NCBI GenBank assembly: GCA_949358305.1
Contig: OX442314.1
Span: 55,251,369 to 55,315,368 of the forward strand
Direction: 5' to 3'
From: Strigamia acuminata
Lineage: Eukaryota; Arthropoda; Chilopoda; Geophilomorpha; Linotaeniidae
Length of the DNA stretch: 64,000 nucleotides
Part shown: positions 21,001-29,950 of the stretch, piece after piece
Layout: each line of letters opens with the position of its first letter
Position numbering within the stretch: the first letter of the stretch is position 1
Translations under genes and position numbers: made by a program
The notes under the pieces: model-generated
Told to the model about the DNA's origin: nothing
What the model saw: only the letters and a program-made list of their open reading frames with translations
Database searches by the model: none

Positions 21001-23701
21001 CATTAATTTGCAGTTTCGAAAATTGTTTAAATCTAAATTTAAAAAAGTGCCTCTCATTGCAGCATCTTCACCGACTAGGAGGAAAAATAAGAAAAAATCT
21101 CTTATTCCTCGACCAACTGGTAAAAGGAAAATGACTGGAAATGCGCCGACTTCAGGTGCGCAAATTCCATCTTCTACTCGCGTAGCTACTACTCCAACGA
21201 GGGCACCGGCGGTTACGATCCCTCCAGTTGCACCAACCCCAATTGTGCAACCAACTGCAACACCAAATGCATCAATTCCAGTTGCGCAACCAACCTCACA
21301 AGTAAAAACTCCTAATTCATCACCAGTTCGTGTTTCAGTGCCTTTACGAACTCGCCGACAGCGCTCTTTAATCCCAATTTTGATAAAGAAACGAGGAAGA
21401 CCACGTAAAATTAATATTGTGCCAATTTTATCTCCTCGTGCCAAACGAGCAATAGCCACACGAACTCGAGCTAGATTAAAGGATCCATCTTTGATTCCTA
21501 AAACACCACCATGGCTACCACCCAGGTATGCAGGAACTATTAAAAAGTGGACATTTCCAAAGTTATTGAAATCACAGCAAGTAGGAAGGTTGAAGGCAGT
21601 ACGACGTAAATCCGCTATTCCTTCCCATGTGGTGAAACCCAAACCTAAATCAGTTCTAATTCCACCACCCTTACCTACTCCTACACCTCCTGCAACTCCA
21701 ATATCCACTCCTATTCCTAGTTCCATTCCTCCTTCGGCAATTATTCCAACCAGAATTCCTGCGCCAATAAATCCGTCTAGTTTTAGAAAAAAGACTGCTT
21801 CGGCGCCACCACAATTGCCGACACCTGGAACTTTGGTGGATAAAATACGACGAAATTTCCGTCGAATCACTGGAGTTCCTGCACCAATAATTCAATCCGA
21901 TAGCCATCGAAGGCCCATTCCAAGACCTTCTCCTGAAATTCCAGACTTACCAACTCCTTCCCCAACTCCTTCAATTCCTATCACTGATTTTCCTGTTATT
22001 TCTCCGCGTCAACCTTCTGAACCAATGATGTCTGATGATGCGGCGGGACCATCAGGACAGCAGAGGCCGGTGGGATATACTTCGGACCCGGATTCTGACT
22101 CTACATCATCTGAAGACAGTTTTGGACCTATTCGTGATATGTCGCCACCAACAAGGAATTATTATGCGCCTCCAACATCAGCGCGAAGAACTCCGTCGAG
22201 ATTGCGTCCGCGACGGGAAAGGACAGTGATTGAAGATTCGAGGTCTGAAGCAGAGAAGCAAGCCGAATTGGAGCACGATCCACCAATCGAACATCCTCCG
22301 TTCGAGCTGTTGCCTACTGCTGCTGAAATCATTGCGGCGCAAAGACTGGATCCCTGGTCGCGTGAGTTGATATTTTATTTAACTGCCCAAATGTTACCAC
22401 TTGATCCAGATGAGGCTGCCAAAATTGTGGCTGACGCGCAAGATTTCGGCATGTATAAAGAGATGTTATGTCGCTTCCCTCCTGTCCATATTAATGAAAT
22501 TAGAAAAAGGCGCCAAATATATCTCCCATTTGAACTTAGAGAAAGATATTTTCGCGCAATGCACTATCCTCCCGTAGTTGGGCATATGGGGCAAGAACGA
22601 ACACTCCATCGCATTAAATCGCGCGTATTTTGGCCAAAAATGCGCGAGGATATTCGAACATGGATACAGGTTTGCGAAGCGTGTCAAAGAGCTAAACCCC
22701 TTAACAGGCTCCCATATGGAAAAATGATAATGTCCAGATCGCGCCATCTTTTCTCTGCTATCTACATCGACTATTACGGCAAGAAACCTCGATCCACAGA
22801 GGGACATTGCTATGCCTTTGTGATGGTCGACTCTGCTAGCCGATGGTTAGACGTACGTCTAACCGAAAACTCAAATATAGCCACTACGGTGAAACAAATT
22901 CAGAAATTCTGCAAAAGATGGGGTTTTTCCAAGATAATTATTAGCGATAATGCGCCTGCTTTTCGCTCACCAGAATTTCGTAGCCAAATCCAGCAACTTG
23001 GCGCAATAAATAGATATACCGCCGCATATCACCCGCAAGGTAATATTGCGGAAAGGCTTAACCAATCATTAAAGAACTGTATATTAGCATATATTGATGA
23101 TGACCATACTAGATGGGACGTCAACATTGGCTATTTCGTGCTCGCGATTAATTCAGCGTATCAAATTTCTTTAAAGTATTCACCCTTTAAAATGGTAACA
23201 GGCCAGGAAGCTCGATTTCCGGGCGACCTGGATAGCGACACGGATGACGGAGAACCATTGCCGCCCGTGGAAGCTGAGAATTTGCACGAACATATGCGTA
23301 GAATGCGAGAAAGCGCGATTAACAACTTGCGCGAGTCCCAAATTCGACACAAAAAATGGTTCGATTTAAAACGTCGTCCCCATGACTTCCGTCCTGGCGA
23401 CTGGGTAACTTTGCGCAATCGGCAACCTTCGTCTGCCGATAAACAATTCGCAGCAGGTTTACGCCAACGGACTGAAGGTGTATATATTATACATAGATTG
23501 GTGGGCCCCAATACAGTAATCCTGATGGATGAAAACGGCCAAAAAACCCAGCCTTATAATGTCGTGGAATTGCGACATTGGTTTTTTGCCGAGGCCAACT
23601 TTTTAACTTTAAAAGACGTTGAAATTATTGATAAACATGTTGAAATTTTTGCTATCAATACTTTAGATATTTTTTCTGCCTATTTTCTTTCATTTCGGTA
23701 A
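18056..23701 (+). CDS. pol: Pol polyprotein: protease, RT, RNase H, integrase (1,881 aa)
   Basis: Carries out cDNA synthesis and integration. The aspartic protease has LDSGA with its Asp at residue 178. The reverse transcriptase covers about 515-720, with motif WRTAMDFRPIN and catalytic YIDD at 674-677. RNase H starts with Asp 824 (LQTDASYSG) and runs to about 945. A linker of about 500 residues (950-1450), rich in Pro, Ser and basic residues, follows; it contains an AT-hook-like KKRGRPRK near 1112. Integrase has an H2C2 zinc site (His near 1503-1510, Cys 1540 and 1543) and the triad D1572, D1631, E1666, the last two spaced as in DD35E. A GPY/F-like C-terminal module (RTEGVYIIHRLV) follows; no chromodomain is seen. 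All catalytic residues are present. The linker between RNase H and integrase is much longer than usual. Confidence 0.95.
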   Translation: MSRPALRAKRLKSKRRTSPLINLKEDNPSQVNSTTSPTVITLSEYKPVSSVISSSSSIITSATKASDLQTAVPEAVKDELPKLTDLQPVISKKNPKVTIVSKITKTLPIIKSTSSATTTEAPKEVISPMKVSFVMLTPEELKETQEPIIEITRGDRLCKKAPCVKISWANVACTALLDSGAQTCVMSEDVFQQLHEKMGLDFVNLHERVQVASGDIVDSTKSMQLALRAPIGIIKFICMVLPDAKMDMLLGRDFCTAAGIDIDHARQQWSMVGSNEIRKFMTYEEAKKSESILILPFAPEETQDPSNPPAAISEIVPTKILRKPDPVSEINCLLLAHRPLQQEIFEYPHDDAQYRVKQVRHRAQREWSNIWSPKRKETSRISSNLKKTILRKLTLSQFRRLRRLRRKINVIRPIAKQLVAQRAKDINAKKESKINIFSIAQPDNGGNNSKMNINDINFLQYQPSGDPTDLDWIYHQLWNQLTVPQIKLLIKTLQPISQIFREEIGLCNNTEYEVNLKPDFRPIHVPVRPVNPAKKAIIDKYIDKKLQQGIIRRSQSDCAVAPVVVPKKTGEWRTAMDFRPINAQTIPDVYPLPDIDNIFAYLGGAHWFSIIDGREAFHQIGVRKGDERYLAFITHRGLFEYVRMPFGPINGPATLQRAMNKTLAKYLYKFVFVYIDDVIIFSRTFEEHVQHLRLVLEELFNAGFTMNANKTELCQKRLEVLGHIVESGQITPNPKKVVAIQNYPAPTNLRELQRFKGMVGYYQSFIANFSKISEVFRPLLKKDATWIWTDAQQLAFEYLKDQIAIPTLKRRFPSWKKPFILQTDASYSGLGAALMQLNDEGVRIPIAFASRALNSAEKNYKVTEIECLAAVWGVKRFRAYLEMMPFYLESDHQSLKWLFQQREPTGRLARWVLSLSDYKFTFLHCSGCKNKVADALSRAPVDPPEVDDEDDSPEVDEACYLAYFDDCNEWPALNIIKELLKDINLQFRKLFKSKFKKVPLIAASSPTRRKNKKKSLIPRPTGKRKMTGNAPTSGAQIPSSTRVATTPTRAPAVTIPPVAPTPIVQPTATPNASIPVAQPTSQVKTPNSSPVRVSVPLRTRRQRSLIPILIKKRGRPRKINIVPILSPRAKRAIATRTRARLKDPSLIPKTPPWLPPRYAGTIKKWTFPKLLKSQQVGRLKAVRRKSAIPSHVVKPKPKSVLIPPPLPTPTPPATPISTPIPSSIPPSAIIPTRIPAPINPSSFRKKTASAPPQLPTPGTLVDKIRRNFRRITGVPAPIIQSDSHRRPIPRPSPEIPDLPTPSPTPSIPITDFPVISPRQPSEPMMSDDAAGPSGQQRPVGYTSDPDSDSTSSEDSFGPIRDMSPPTRNYYAPPTSARRTPSRLRPRRERTVIEDSRSEAEKQAELEHDPPIEHPPFELLPTAAEIIAAQRLDPWSRELIFYLTAQMLPLDPDEAAKIVADAQDFGMYKEMLCRFPPVHINEIRKRRQIYLPFELRERYFRAMHYPPVVGHMGQERTLHRIKSRVFWPKMREDIRTWIQVCEACQRAKPLNRLPYGKMIMSRSRHLFSAIYIDYYGKKPRSTEGHCYAFVMVDSASRWLDVRLTENSNIATTVKQIQKFCKRWGFSKIIISDNAPAFRSPEFRSQIQQLGAINRYTAAYHPQGNIAERLNQSLKNCILAYIDDDHTRWDVNIGYFVLAINSAYQISLKYSPFKMVTGQEARFPGDLDSDTDDGEPLPPVEAENLHEHMRRMRESAINNLRESQIRHKKWFDLKRRPHDFRPGDWVTLRNRQPSSADKQFAAGLRQRTEGVYIIHRLVGPNTVILMDENGQKTQPYNVVELRHWFFAEANFLTLKDVEIIDKHVEIFAINTLDIFSAYFLSFR

Positions 23702-24491
23702 TTTTCTTTTATTTTCTAAAAATAAAAAAAGGGAAAACAAAACAAAGAAAAAAAAAAAAACCAAGTGTAATCCGGTGTAAATCTATCTTTATTACCTATT
23801 TTGTTTAAAAACTATTTTTCCTTTCATTTTAAATTTATTCATCCTAATTTTTATGTTTTATGTTATTTTATGTTTTCTTTATATTTTATATTTAATGTTT
23901 TGTGTTATGTATTTTATGTTTATACTCGGTCACTCGAAAATAACTAAGTCCATTTCAATTAGGGACTATGTCCGTCACCAGAGTGCGAGATGCCAATTAA
24001 CCTCTAAACAATAGCACGTGGCTATTTCCACAATTCATTTAAATTATTCAATTAACATAATTTATGCGCACTTTATTTAAATTAATATTCTGTGTTCTGA
24101 ATTATGACTTGTTTATCTCACCATCCTTATTTAATCACTTTAAAACAAGAGTTTTGAGCGAAGACAACCTTCGTTAACTTCTGAATTCCAACACTGAATG
24201 TCGCCCTTCTATTGTAATTAGTTAGTGTCTAACCTCGAACCCGACTTTATTATATGTGCGAGTTTTCAATCGTTCATCGAAGCTTCTCGAAGCAAGGTTT
24301 TACGACTTGTTACATTCCTAGGAATATTCTTTAGTCCTCGTTGTTTGTTCCGTTCTGTGCGCGTTCGTGTTGTTGCGCCTGATAATTGTGAGTATCGTTT
24401 GTCAAACGTATCATTTGTTCTGTGTATTTATATAAGCATTACCTCCACCAACTTAGGCGCATCATAATACCGACGCAATATCAAAACCAAT
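23702..24491 (+). other. Noncoding spacer between pol and ORF3
   Basis: AT-rich, about 0.8 kb, no long frame. A splice-acceptor-like CCACCAACTTAG lies at about 24447-24458, 34 bp before the ORF3 ATG, which would suit expression of ORF3 from a spliced RNA. That is inference. Confidence 0.5.
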
Positions 24492-26462
24492 ATGGCCTCC
24501 AAACGGGATGAGGAACCTTTTGGAGAAACATTCGGTGCGGGTTTTCCGAGCCACGAGATATGCCCGGTCTGCTCAGGCCATGGTATGGAGGAGGACCCGC
24601 CGCGAGCCGCTCTCACCTGTCGAGCGTGCAACGGGAATGGAGACTTGCCGAGGGATTTATTCGCGGTTTGGATGAGACAGATTTTTGGATGGGCGTTACG
24701 TCGACGCAGGCAGGACAACATAAATATTGGCGGCGTTACATTTCCGCCGTTTAGGTCGCTCAACGGAAGTCCGGCTTCAATTCTGCGATTTGAGACGGTA
24801 CACCGCTGGTATTGGCAGCGTGCACGACGATTGGCGCAAACAAATCATATTAATCTTCGACAATGGATTTACCCTGGTACCAACATCGCCCAACTTCTTG
24901 ATTCACCGGCTGAGGACCCATTACATCGTGAGCAGTCGTCGACGCGTGCAATAATGGGACGAGAAGTTATTTCATCTCTTCAGGAAACCCTCGATGGTAA
25001 TGTACACCAGGTTCAAGAGGCTATTGCGCGGGCTGTTGCGCATTTGTCGGATTTGCCAGTCGAATCTGATGATAGCTGGAGCAGTGGTGACGATGATGAT
25101 GCGTTATTTGCAAGCGCCTCGTCGCGGTTTGAAGCGCAACTTAGCCTGACACCTGCATCCCCGGATTTGACTTTGAATTTATGTTGTGAATGCGACAGTG
25201 CAGTATCGGACGGAATGATAGAACAGGAAAACGAGGAGATTGAGCGGGAACGGGCCAGCATGCCGCCAGTGCGAGACTGTGGATCCGAGTTGAGTATTAC
25301 TCCGCCATTATTAGGACCAATCAATGAGGTAATCATCGAGACACCTCCTGATCAAGTTATAAATGCGCAAGGACCTGAGAAGAAAGCAAGGGATCCGCGT
25401 ACAGTCAATTTGCCACGATCCCCAACCAGAAGACCAGTCTCAGGTGAACTGAATAGGCGAGCAACAGTAAAGATTGTACCTCGTGAGACTTCGCAAAAAT
25501 CCAAAATTCCTGTCCTTATATCTCATTTTCGAGTTGTACCAAATGCACCCCCGGGAAACACTAGCGCAACTATACCTCCTAACAGCACAGTAACTATTTC
25601 TGATCGACTATACTTGACAGAGTCGCATTTAGAGTCAGCGCAACCCCAGCTGGGCGATGGTACATCAACAGTTACATCAGCTACTCATTGTGATTTATCC
25701 ACGGATAGATCTGGAGTCAGCACAAAACCGGTGCATACGTTTGAAGTTATTTACGAATTGCTGAACCGATACGAGGTAAATGTATATGCGCAGGATGTGC
25801 ATCCATCACCGTCCAGATTCTATATGGAGCGCCGAGGTTGGATAGCTTTGATAACTTTCATGATGGACCGCGACTTCAATATCCTCCAAGCCGATTTCCA
25901 AGAGGTATTTAATGAAATGCTTCTACGCATTCGTGCCGTGTCCAACCAGATCCAGCATCGCTTGAGTCAGTGTGATCTTTATGATCGAGTAAATGCGCTG
26001 GAGTTGCTGATATGGGCAATGCATGAGGAGGTCTCCCAAGTGCTTCACCAGGTTTTAAGGCGACGTGAGCAACGCGAGGGAGGCGACGAACGACAAAATC
26101 CGGAATACCGAAGAAGGTATGAAATGGAGAGGAAACGACTCGCCGACCGACATCACGTAGATAGAAGGGGAGGCGACGAGCGACGAAATCTGGAATATAT
26201 GCGAAGATATGAGATGGAGATAGAACGGCTCGGCGAGCGACATTGGGCAGATAGACGAGCAGTGGAGGAGGCTAGTGAGGATGAGTTTAAACGACGACGG
26301 GAACGGACCCGTTTAACCGAATTGCGCGAAATACGGTGTTCGACTGTCTATCGATACGTGTTCCTGCCTCCTGCCCCACGCACAAGACGAGGTGAGTGGG
26401 ATGCAACCCAACCATTCATAACTTCTTCCAAGCTTGATGCCTCCCACCACGATTCGTTGTAA
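24492..26462 (+). CDS. ORF3 of the Gypsy element, unrecognised product (656 aa)
   Basis: A long open frame in the position where env sits in errantiviruses, but without a signal peptide or membrane segment that I can see, so an envelope protein is unlikely. Residues about 24-52 hold two CxxCxGxG-type motifs (CPVCSGHG and CRACNGNG), the pattern of the DnaJ cysteine-rich zinc domain (two of its usual four). An acidic Ser/Asp stretch (SDDSWSSGDDDD) is near 190-205. The middle is polar. Near 515-600 a charged, probably helical region contains a tandem duplication of about 30 residues (around GGDERQNPEYRRRYEMERKR and its repeat). Codon structure is maintained throughout, which supports a real protein. 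Its function is unknown. Confidence 0.75.
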   Translation: MASKRDEEPFGETFGAGFPSHEICPVCSGHGMEEDPPRAALTCRACNGNGDLPRDLFAVWMRQIFGWALRRRRQDNINIGGVTFPPFRSLNGSPASILRFETVHRWYWQRARRLAQTNHINLRQWIYPGTNIAQLLDSPAEDPLHREQSSTRAIMGREVISSLQETLDGNVHQVQEAIARAVAHLSDLPVESDDSWSSGDDDDALFASASSRFEAQLSLTPASPDLTLNLCCECDSAVSDGMIEQENEEIERERASMPPVRDCGSELSITPPLLGPINEVIIETPPDQVINAQGPEKKARDPRTVNLPRSPTRRPVSGELNRRATVKIVPRETSQKSKIPVLISHFRVVPNAPPGNTSATIPPNSTVTISDRLYLTESHLESAQPQLGDGTSTVTSATHCDLSTDRSGVSTKPVHTFEVIYELLNRYEVNVYAQDVHPSPSRFYMERRGWIALITFMMDRDFNILQADFQEVFNEMLLRIRAVSNQIQHRLSQCDLYDRVNALELLIWAMHEEVSQVLHQVLRRREQREGGDERQNPEYRRRYEMERKRLADRHHVDRRGGDERRNLEYMRRYEMEIERLGERHWADRRAVEEASEDEFKRRRERTRLTELREIRCSTVYRYVFLPPAPRTRRGEWDATQPFITSSKLDASHHDSL

Positions 26463-26760
26463 TTTTGCTGAGGGAGAACGAGGATGTCTCCAATTTGATA
26501 TGTCGATTCGGGCTCAGCGACAGCTTTTCCGATCTCTAGCCATTGCGGACTTGCATATGTTTCGTTCGGAGGCTGATCCGTTGTTGCATCTTCTCTACCG
26601 GAGGTATGGAGAATATTTTTTGGCTCACTGTCTCTTCGAAATAAATCGGCAGGGCGCACGTACATTCCAAGATGCGCGACGTGTTGTGGTAGAAGTGGCA
26701 TTTAATATGCTAATCTATTTCCGAGATCCTCAACATCGTCAAACCTTGGAATTCGAGTGA
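26434..26760 (+). CDS. Possible ORF4 of the Gypsy element (108 aa)
   Basis: Starts at ATG 26434 inside the end of ORF3 in another frame and runs to 26760. The product is amphipathic with helical-looking segments (QRQLFRSLAIADLHMFRSEA, YGEYFLAHCLFEINRQ) and no recognised motif. A strong donor-like AGACGAG|GTGAGT in ORF3 (26391/26392) might link ORF3 to this frame, but no acceptor that I tested keeps the phase. It could equally be chance. Confidence 0.35.
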   Translation: MMPPTTIRCNFAEGERGCLQFDMSIRAQRQLFRSLAIADLHMFRSEADPLLHLLYRRYGEYFLAHCLFEINRQGARTFQDARRVVVEVAFNMLIYFRDPQHRQTLEFE

Positions 26761-28649
26761 ACAACAATCCTAAACGTGACTTGTGTGCAATTTGTTTACA
26801 AATTGAAGTCGGGAGATCGTATTAATGGGCGCTTCGTAAAATTCCTCCACTTCGGCGTTGAGTTGAAGGACTTGATGCGAGGATCCTGGTGATTTGCGAA
26901 GACTTTGTGCGCACATTAACCTACTATTCATCATTATTTTGTGTTTCCATCATATTTTCATCCCTAATTGTGTCTAAAATGCGCCGCCAGATCGTGGATC
27001 TCTGGTAAATGCCCTAATAAAACATCTCCGCAATTGTGCGTTGAGTTTGGGCTGGCCTGCATTTAAATATCCTCACGGTATCCACAACCAACATTCATCA
27101 TCATCTTTAAATCTTCGTCATTTTCCCGTTCCGCCATGCGATTCCATTGATGAGGCGCTCCGTAAAACATCTTTCGAGTTGGAGGACTTGATGGAACGAG
27201 CTTGGGCAGCGGTAATGCGTTGATTTGAAGAACAAATAATTCTTATTAGTGTTTCATCATAAATGTTATTATTTTTGCGCAACTTTTCAATTGTGATAAT
27301 TCTCACTGATAATTTATATTTTTATTTAATTATTTTTACGTTTTCTGTGCTTTAAAAATCGGACAATTGGATTTTTAGTGCCACAATTATGTTTTTATTT
27401 AAGTGCAATTCTAATTTTGATAATTTTTCTAGTATATTATTGATATATTTATTTTATTTTAATATCTTTTTGTGCCATAATCATTCCAGAATTACCTTCA
27501 TTTAATTATGATAATTGTCCTAAAGATTAGGAATTTAATTCTATTTAATTTTGAATTTAATTTCATTTGATTTCAGTTAACCTTTATTTTAGCGCAATCA
27601 TTCTGGAATGATCCAAGTCAGTATTCAATGTTTAAATTTATTTAATGAGTATTTTTCTTTAATTATTTAGCATTTAATCAAGATTATTGTGATACTTTTT
27701 TGACCTTTCATTTAATTTTGTGATATTTTCTGATCAACATATTTAATTCCGTGGCAATACGAGTAGTATTGTGCGCGCGGGTATTTGTTATATTTTCTAA
27801 TATTTTATATGTTTCTATTTTCCATTTCATTCATAGAATTAATAACCTAAATTATCCTTGCGCAAAGTTTCGCGCATCCATTTAAAAGTTCCTAATTAAT
27901 CTGAAATCATACTTACCTTATGCAAGTTGCATAATTTTGTACCTTACCTTTATTTTTTGTTTGTTTTTGCGCAATTACGCGCATCCTATCATAACAGAAA
28001 TACCCAATTTGAAAATTAATAAATCCCATTTCGATTCCTGATAACTCTCATGTGTCGGCTCCTTATTTTTGTTTAATTTAAAATTGTTTATTCGATGATT
28101 TTTATACGAGAAGCAGAAGTCTGTTTATACAAAAAAAAAAAAAGTAAAAGTGTTTAAAATTTTTATTTCATAAATTGTTTGAGTAAAGTGTATAGATTCT
28201 CGTCCGTCCTAGGTATCGTCGGCCCCTTTAGGTTTAGTGTTCGCCCTCCTTGTGTTGTCCCTGTTCGTCTTGTGATTTCGAGTAAAATGATTTAAATTTT
28301 ACCATTGTGACTTTACAAAAGAAAATTGATTCAAATTTATTTTTCAAAAGCCATGGTGATTTATTAATTCTTTATCTTTAATAATTTAATTGATTTTTGA
28401 TATTTAATCTAGTATTGTTTAACTTTTATTTATCATTTTGACAAGGTTGTTAAATCTTTGCACCACGTGCATTATTTTAGACAGAGTTGTTAAGTCTTTG
28501 CGCAGATGCGCATCATTTTTTGTTTAATTTATTTAATTTATTTTTTGAGAATTTGTATAGTTTTTTGCGCATAGCGCATTATTATTGTATGACTTTCCTT
28601 GTCTCTTATCCTTTTATTCTCTTCGATAAATCTCGAATAATAAAAGCCT
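26761..28649 (+). other. 3' noncoding region of the Gypsy element
   Basis: About 1.9 kb of AT-rich sequence with no long frame. GCGCA and TGCGCA are repeated many times here and in the coding parts (for example near 27776, 28503, 28567). A piece near 27160-27200 (GTTGGAGGACTTGATGGAA) resembles 26860-26880, suggesting decayed duplications of a short coding segment. Confidence 0.6.
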
Positions 28650-28662
28650 AAGGGGGGAGGGA
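28650..28662 (+). promoter_or_regulatory. Polypurine tract
   Basis: AAGGGGGGAGGGA immediately precedes the 3' LTR and is the expected plus-strand primer site. Confidence 0.9.
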
Positions 28663-29334
28663 TGTCACGGGCAGGTTACCCACCCTTCTTTTTTATTCAT
28701 TTCTAACTTAGACTGACCCAATCTTAAGTTTTCTTATTTTTTCCCAATCTTTCTTTTCATCTAACATCGATGAATCATCTCTAAATATATGCGCAGCCTC
28801 ATTGCGCGCATCTTATTATTTCCAACAATTAACTTTATCTTATACCTTCCACCCCCTCACCCACTCCAATCGACCTGGTCACATGACTCATGTTTACCTG
28901 GTCGCTACTTTTATCCATAATACACACTTCTCATATTTCTCTCAACGAGTTAACACCTCTTAGATTGAATTGAGTTTGTCAATCTTTATTTTGCGCTTTA
29001 ACACGCGCCCCTTCTAATTTAACACTTAATAGCGCCTCTTTTTGCCCACCTTTTATCCCTTCGCATGCCTGTGACATCCTACGCCCACCCGCATACGAAT
29101 ATCACTGCGCATACTCATTCTTTTTAAACGTAAAGACCCACAACGTGAGATTGAGCCCGTCGAATATAAATAATGTGTGTTACAGCGAGTTAGGTTTATT
29201 CACCGTCCGATATCCGCATATGACGATGGCACAAACAGAGTAAATCTACGAACTTTGCCCGCTGATTTGCGCTAACATCACCTTGCGCGTAAATTCAGAT
29301 CAAATCAATTAAACATCTAAGTTGATTCGTAACA
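28663..29334 (+). repeat. 3' LTR
   Basis: 672 bp, same length and by eye the same sequence as the 5' LTR; TATAAATA at 29165-29172. Target duplication CATC follows at 29335. Confidence 0.95.
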
Positions 29335-29779
29335 CATCTTTTATTGCATCACTTCATACCTATTGTTGCATCCAAAAACATAGGCTTATCAATAACCTGC
29401 GCTGCAGGTAAGTGATCAGCGCGCAGGGGCAGCTGGTCACAATGATATTCTAATTGTATGTGCCGTATATGATCAAACAAAAAAATTGTTTTGATTCGAA
29501 AAACAGCAGCTCTTAGACGATTCATGTGTATAAGGGAAATTTTAATATTTCAATAATCGCAAATAAAACTGTAAAAAAAAAAGTCCATTTCATTAAACGA
29601 CTCAAATAAAATGAAACAAAATCTCAATTTCACTAAAAGTCTCAAAAAGTAAAAAAAAAAAAATAAAACTAAAAAATATTCCCACTTTACTAAATTAATT
29701 TGCAAAAAAAATCTCTCTGAACGGCTCTCCCGGAATCCCATAGAACAAAAGGTAGTACGACAACATACATCGTAATCTG

Positions 29780-29811
29780 TGACGTCACCACAGCTCTAAC
29801 GCTCCCACGTG
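29780..29811 (+). promoter_or_regulatory. CRE and E-box upstream of the N4BP2-like gene
   Basis: TGACGTCA (29780-29787) and CACGTG (29806-29811) lie about 140-170 bp upstream of the start codon, in a stretch otherwise unusually GC-containing for this region. They are preserved in the duplicate at 11030-11061. No TATA box is obvious. Confidence 0.45.
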
Positions 29812-29950
29812 AGAAACCCTAGCAATTCAGCAACCATATTTGTCTGCATTGTTCTAGGCAAATCTTTTAAATGCGTCGTGCGAAACTCACACGTTGTTCT
29901 CCGCCATAAATTTACCACAACAAAATAATGCGTGCGACCCTCCACACATC

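Larger units (their letters stand above)
15313..29334 (+). mobile_element. Ty3/Gypsy LTR retrotransposon, 14,022 bp, apparently intact
   Basis: Two 672-bp LTRs that are identical by eye (15313-15984, 28663-29334) begin TGTCACGG and end CGTAACA. They are flanked by a 4-bp duplication CATC (15309-15312, 29335-29338). Between them are a primer-binding site, gag, pol with the order protease, reverse transcriptase, RNase H, integrase (Gypsy order), two further ORFs, a 1.9-kb noncoding stretch and a polypurine tract. Identical LTRs imply a very recent insertion. The length is roughly twice that of most Gypsy elements, owing to a long linker inside pol, the third ORF and the 3' noncoding region. Confidence 0.97.

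Noticed and set aside
20941-21870. 309-codon antisense frame in the pol linker
   Set aside because: Gly-rich shadow of the Pro-rich linker (CCN codons read as NGG).
24492-26462. Envelope gene of an errantivirus-like element
   Set aside because: No signal peptide, no membrane segment and no glycoprotein-like Cys pattern; zinc-type motifs instead.
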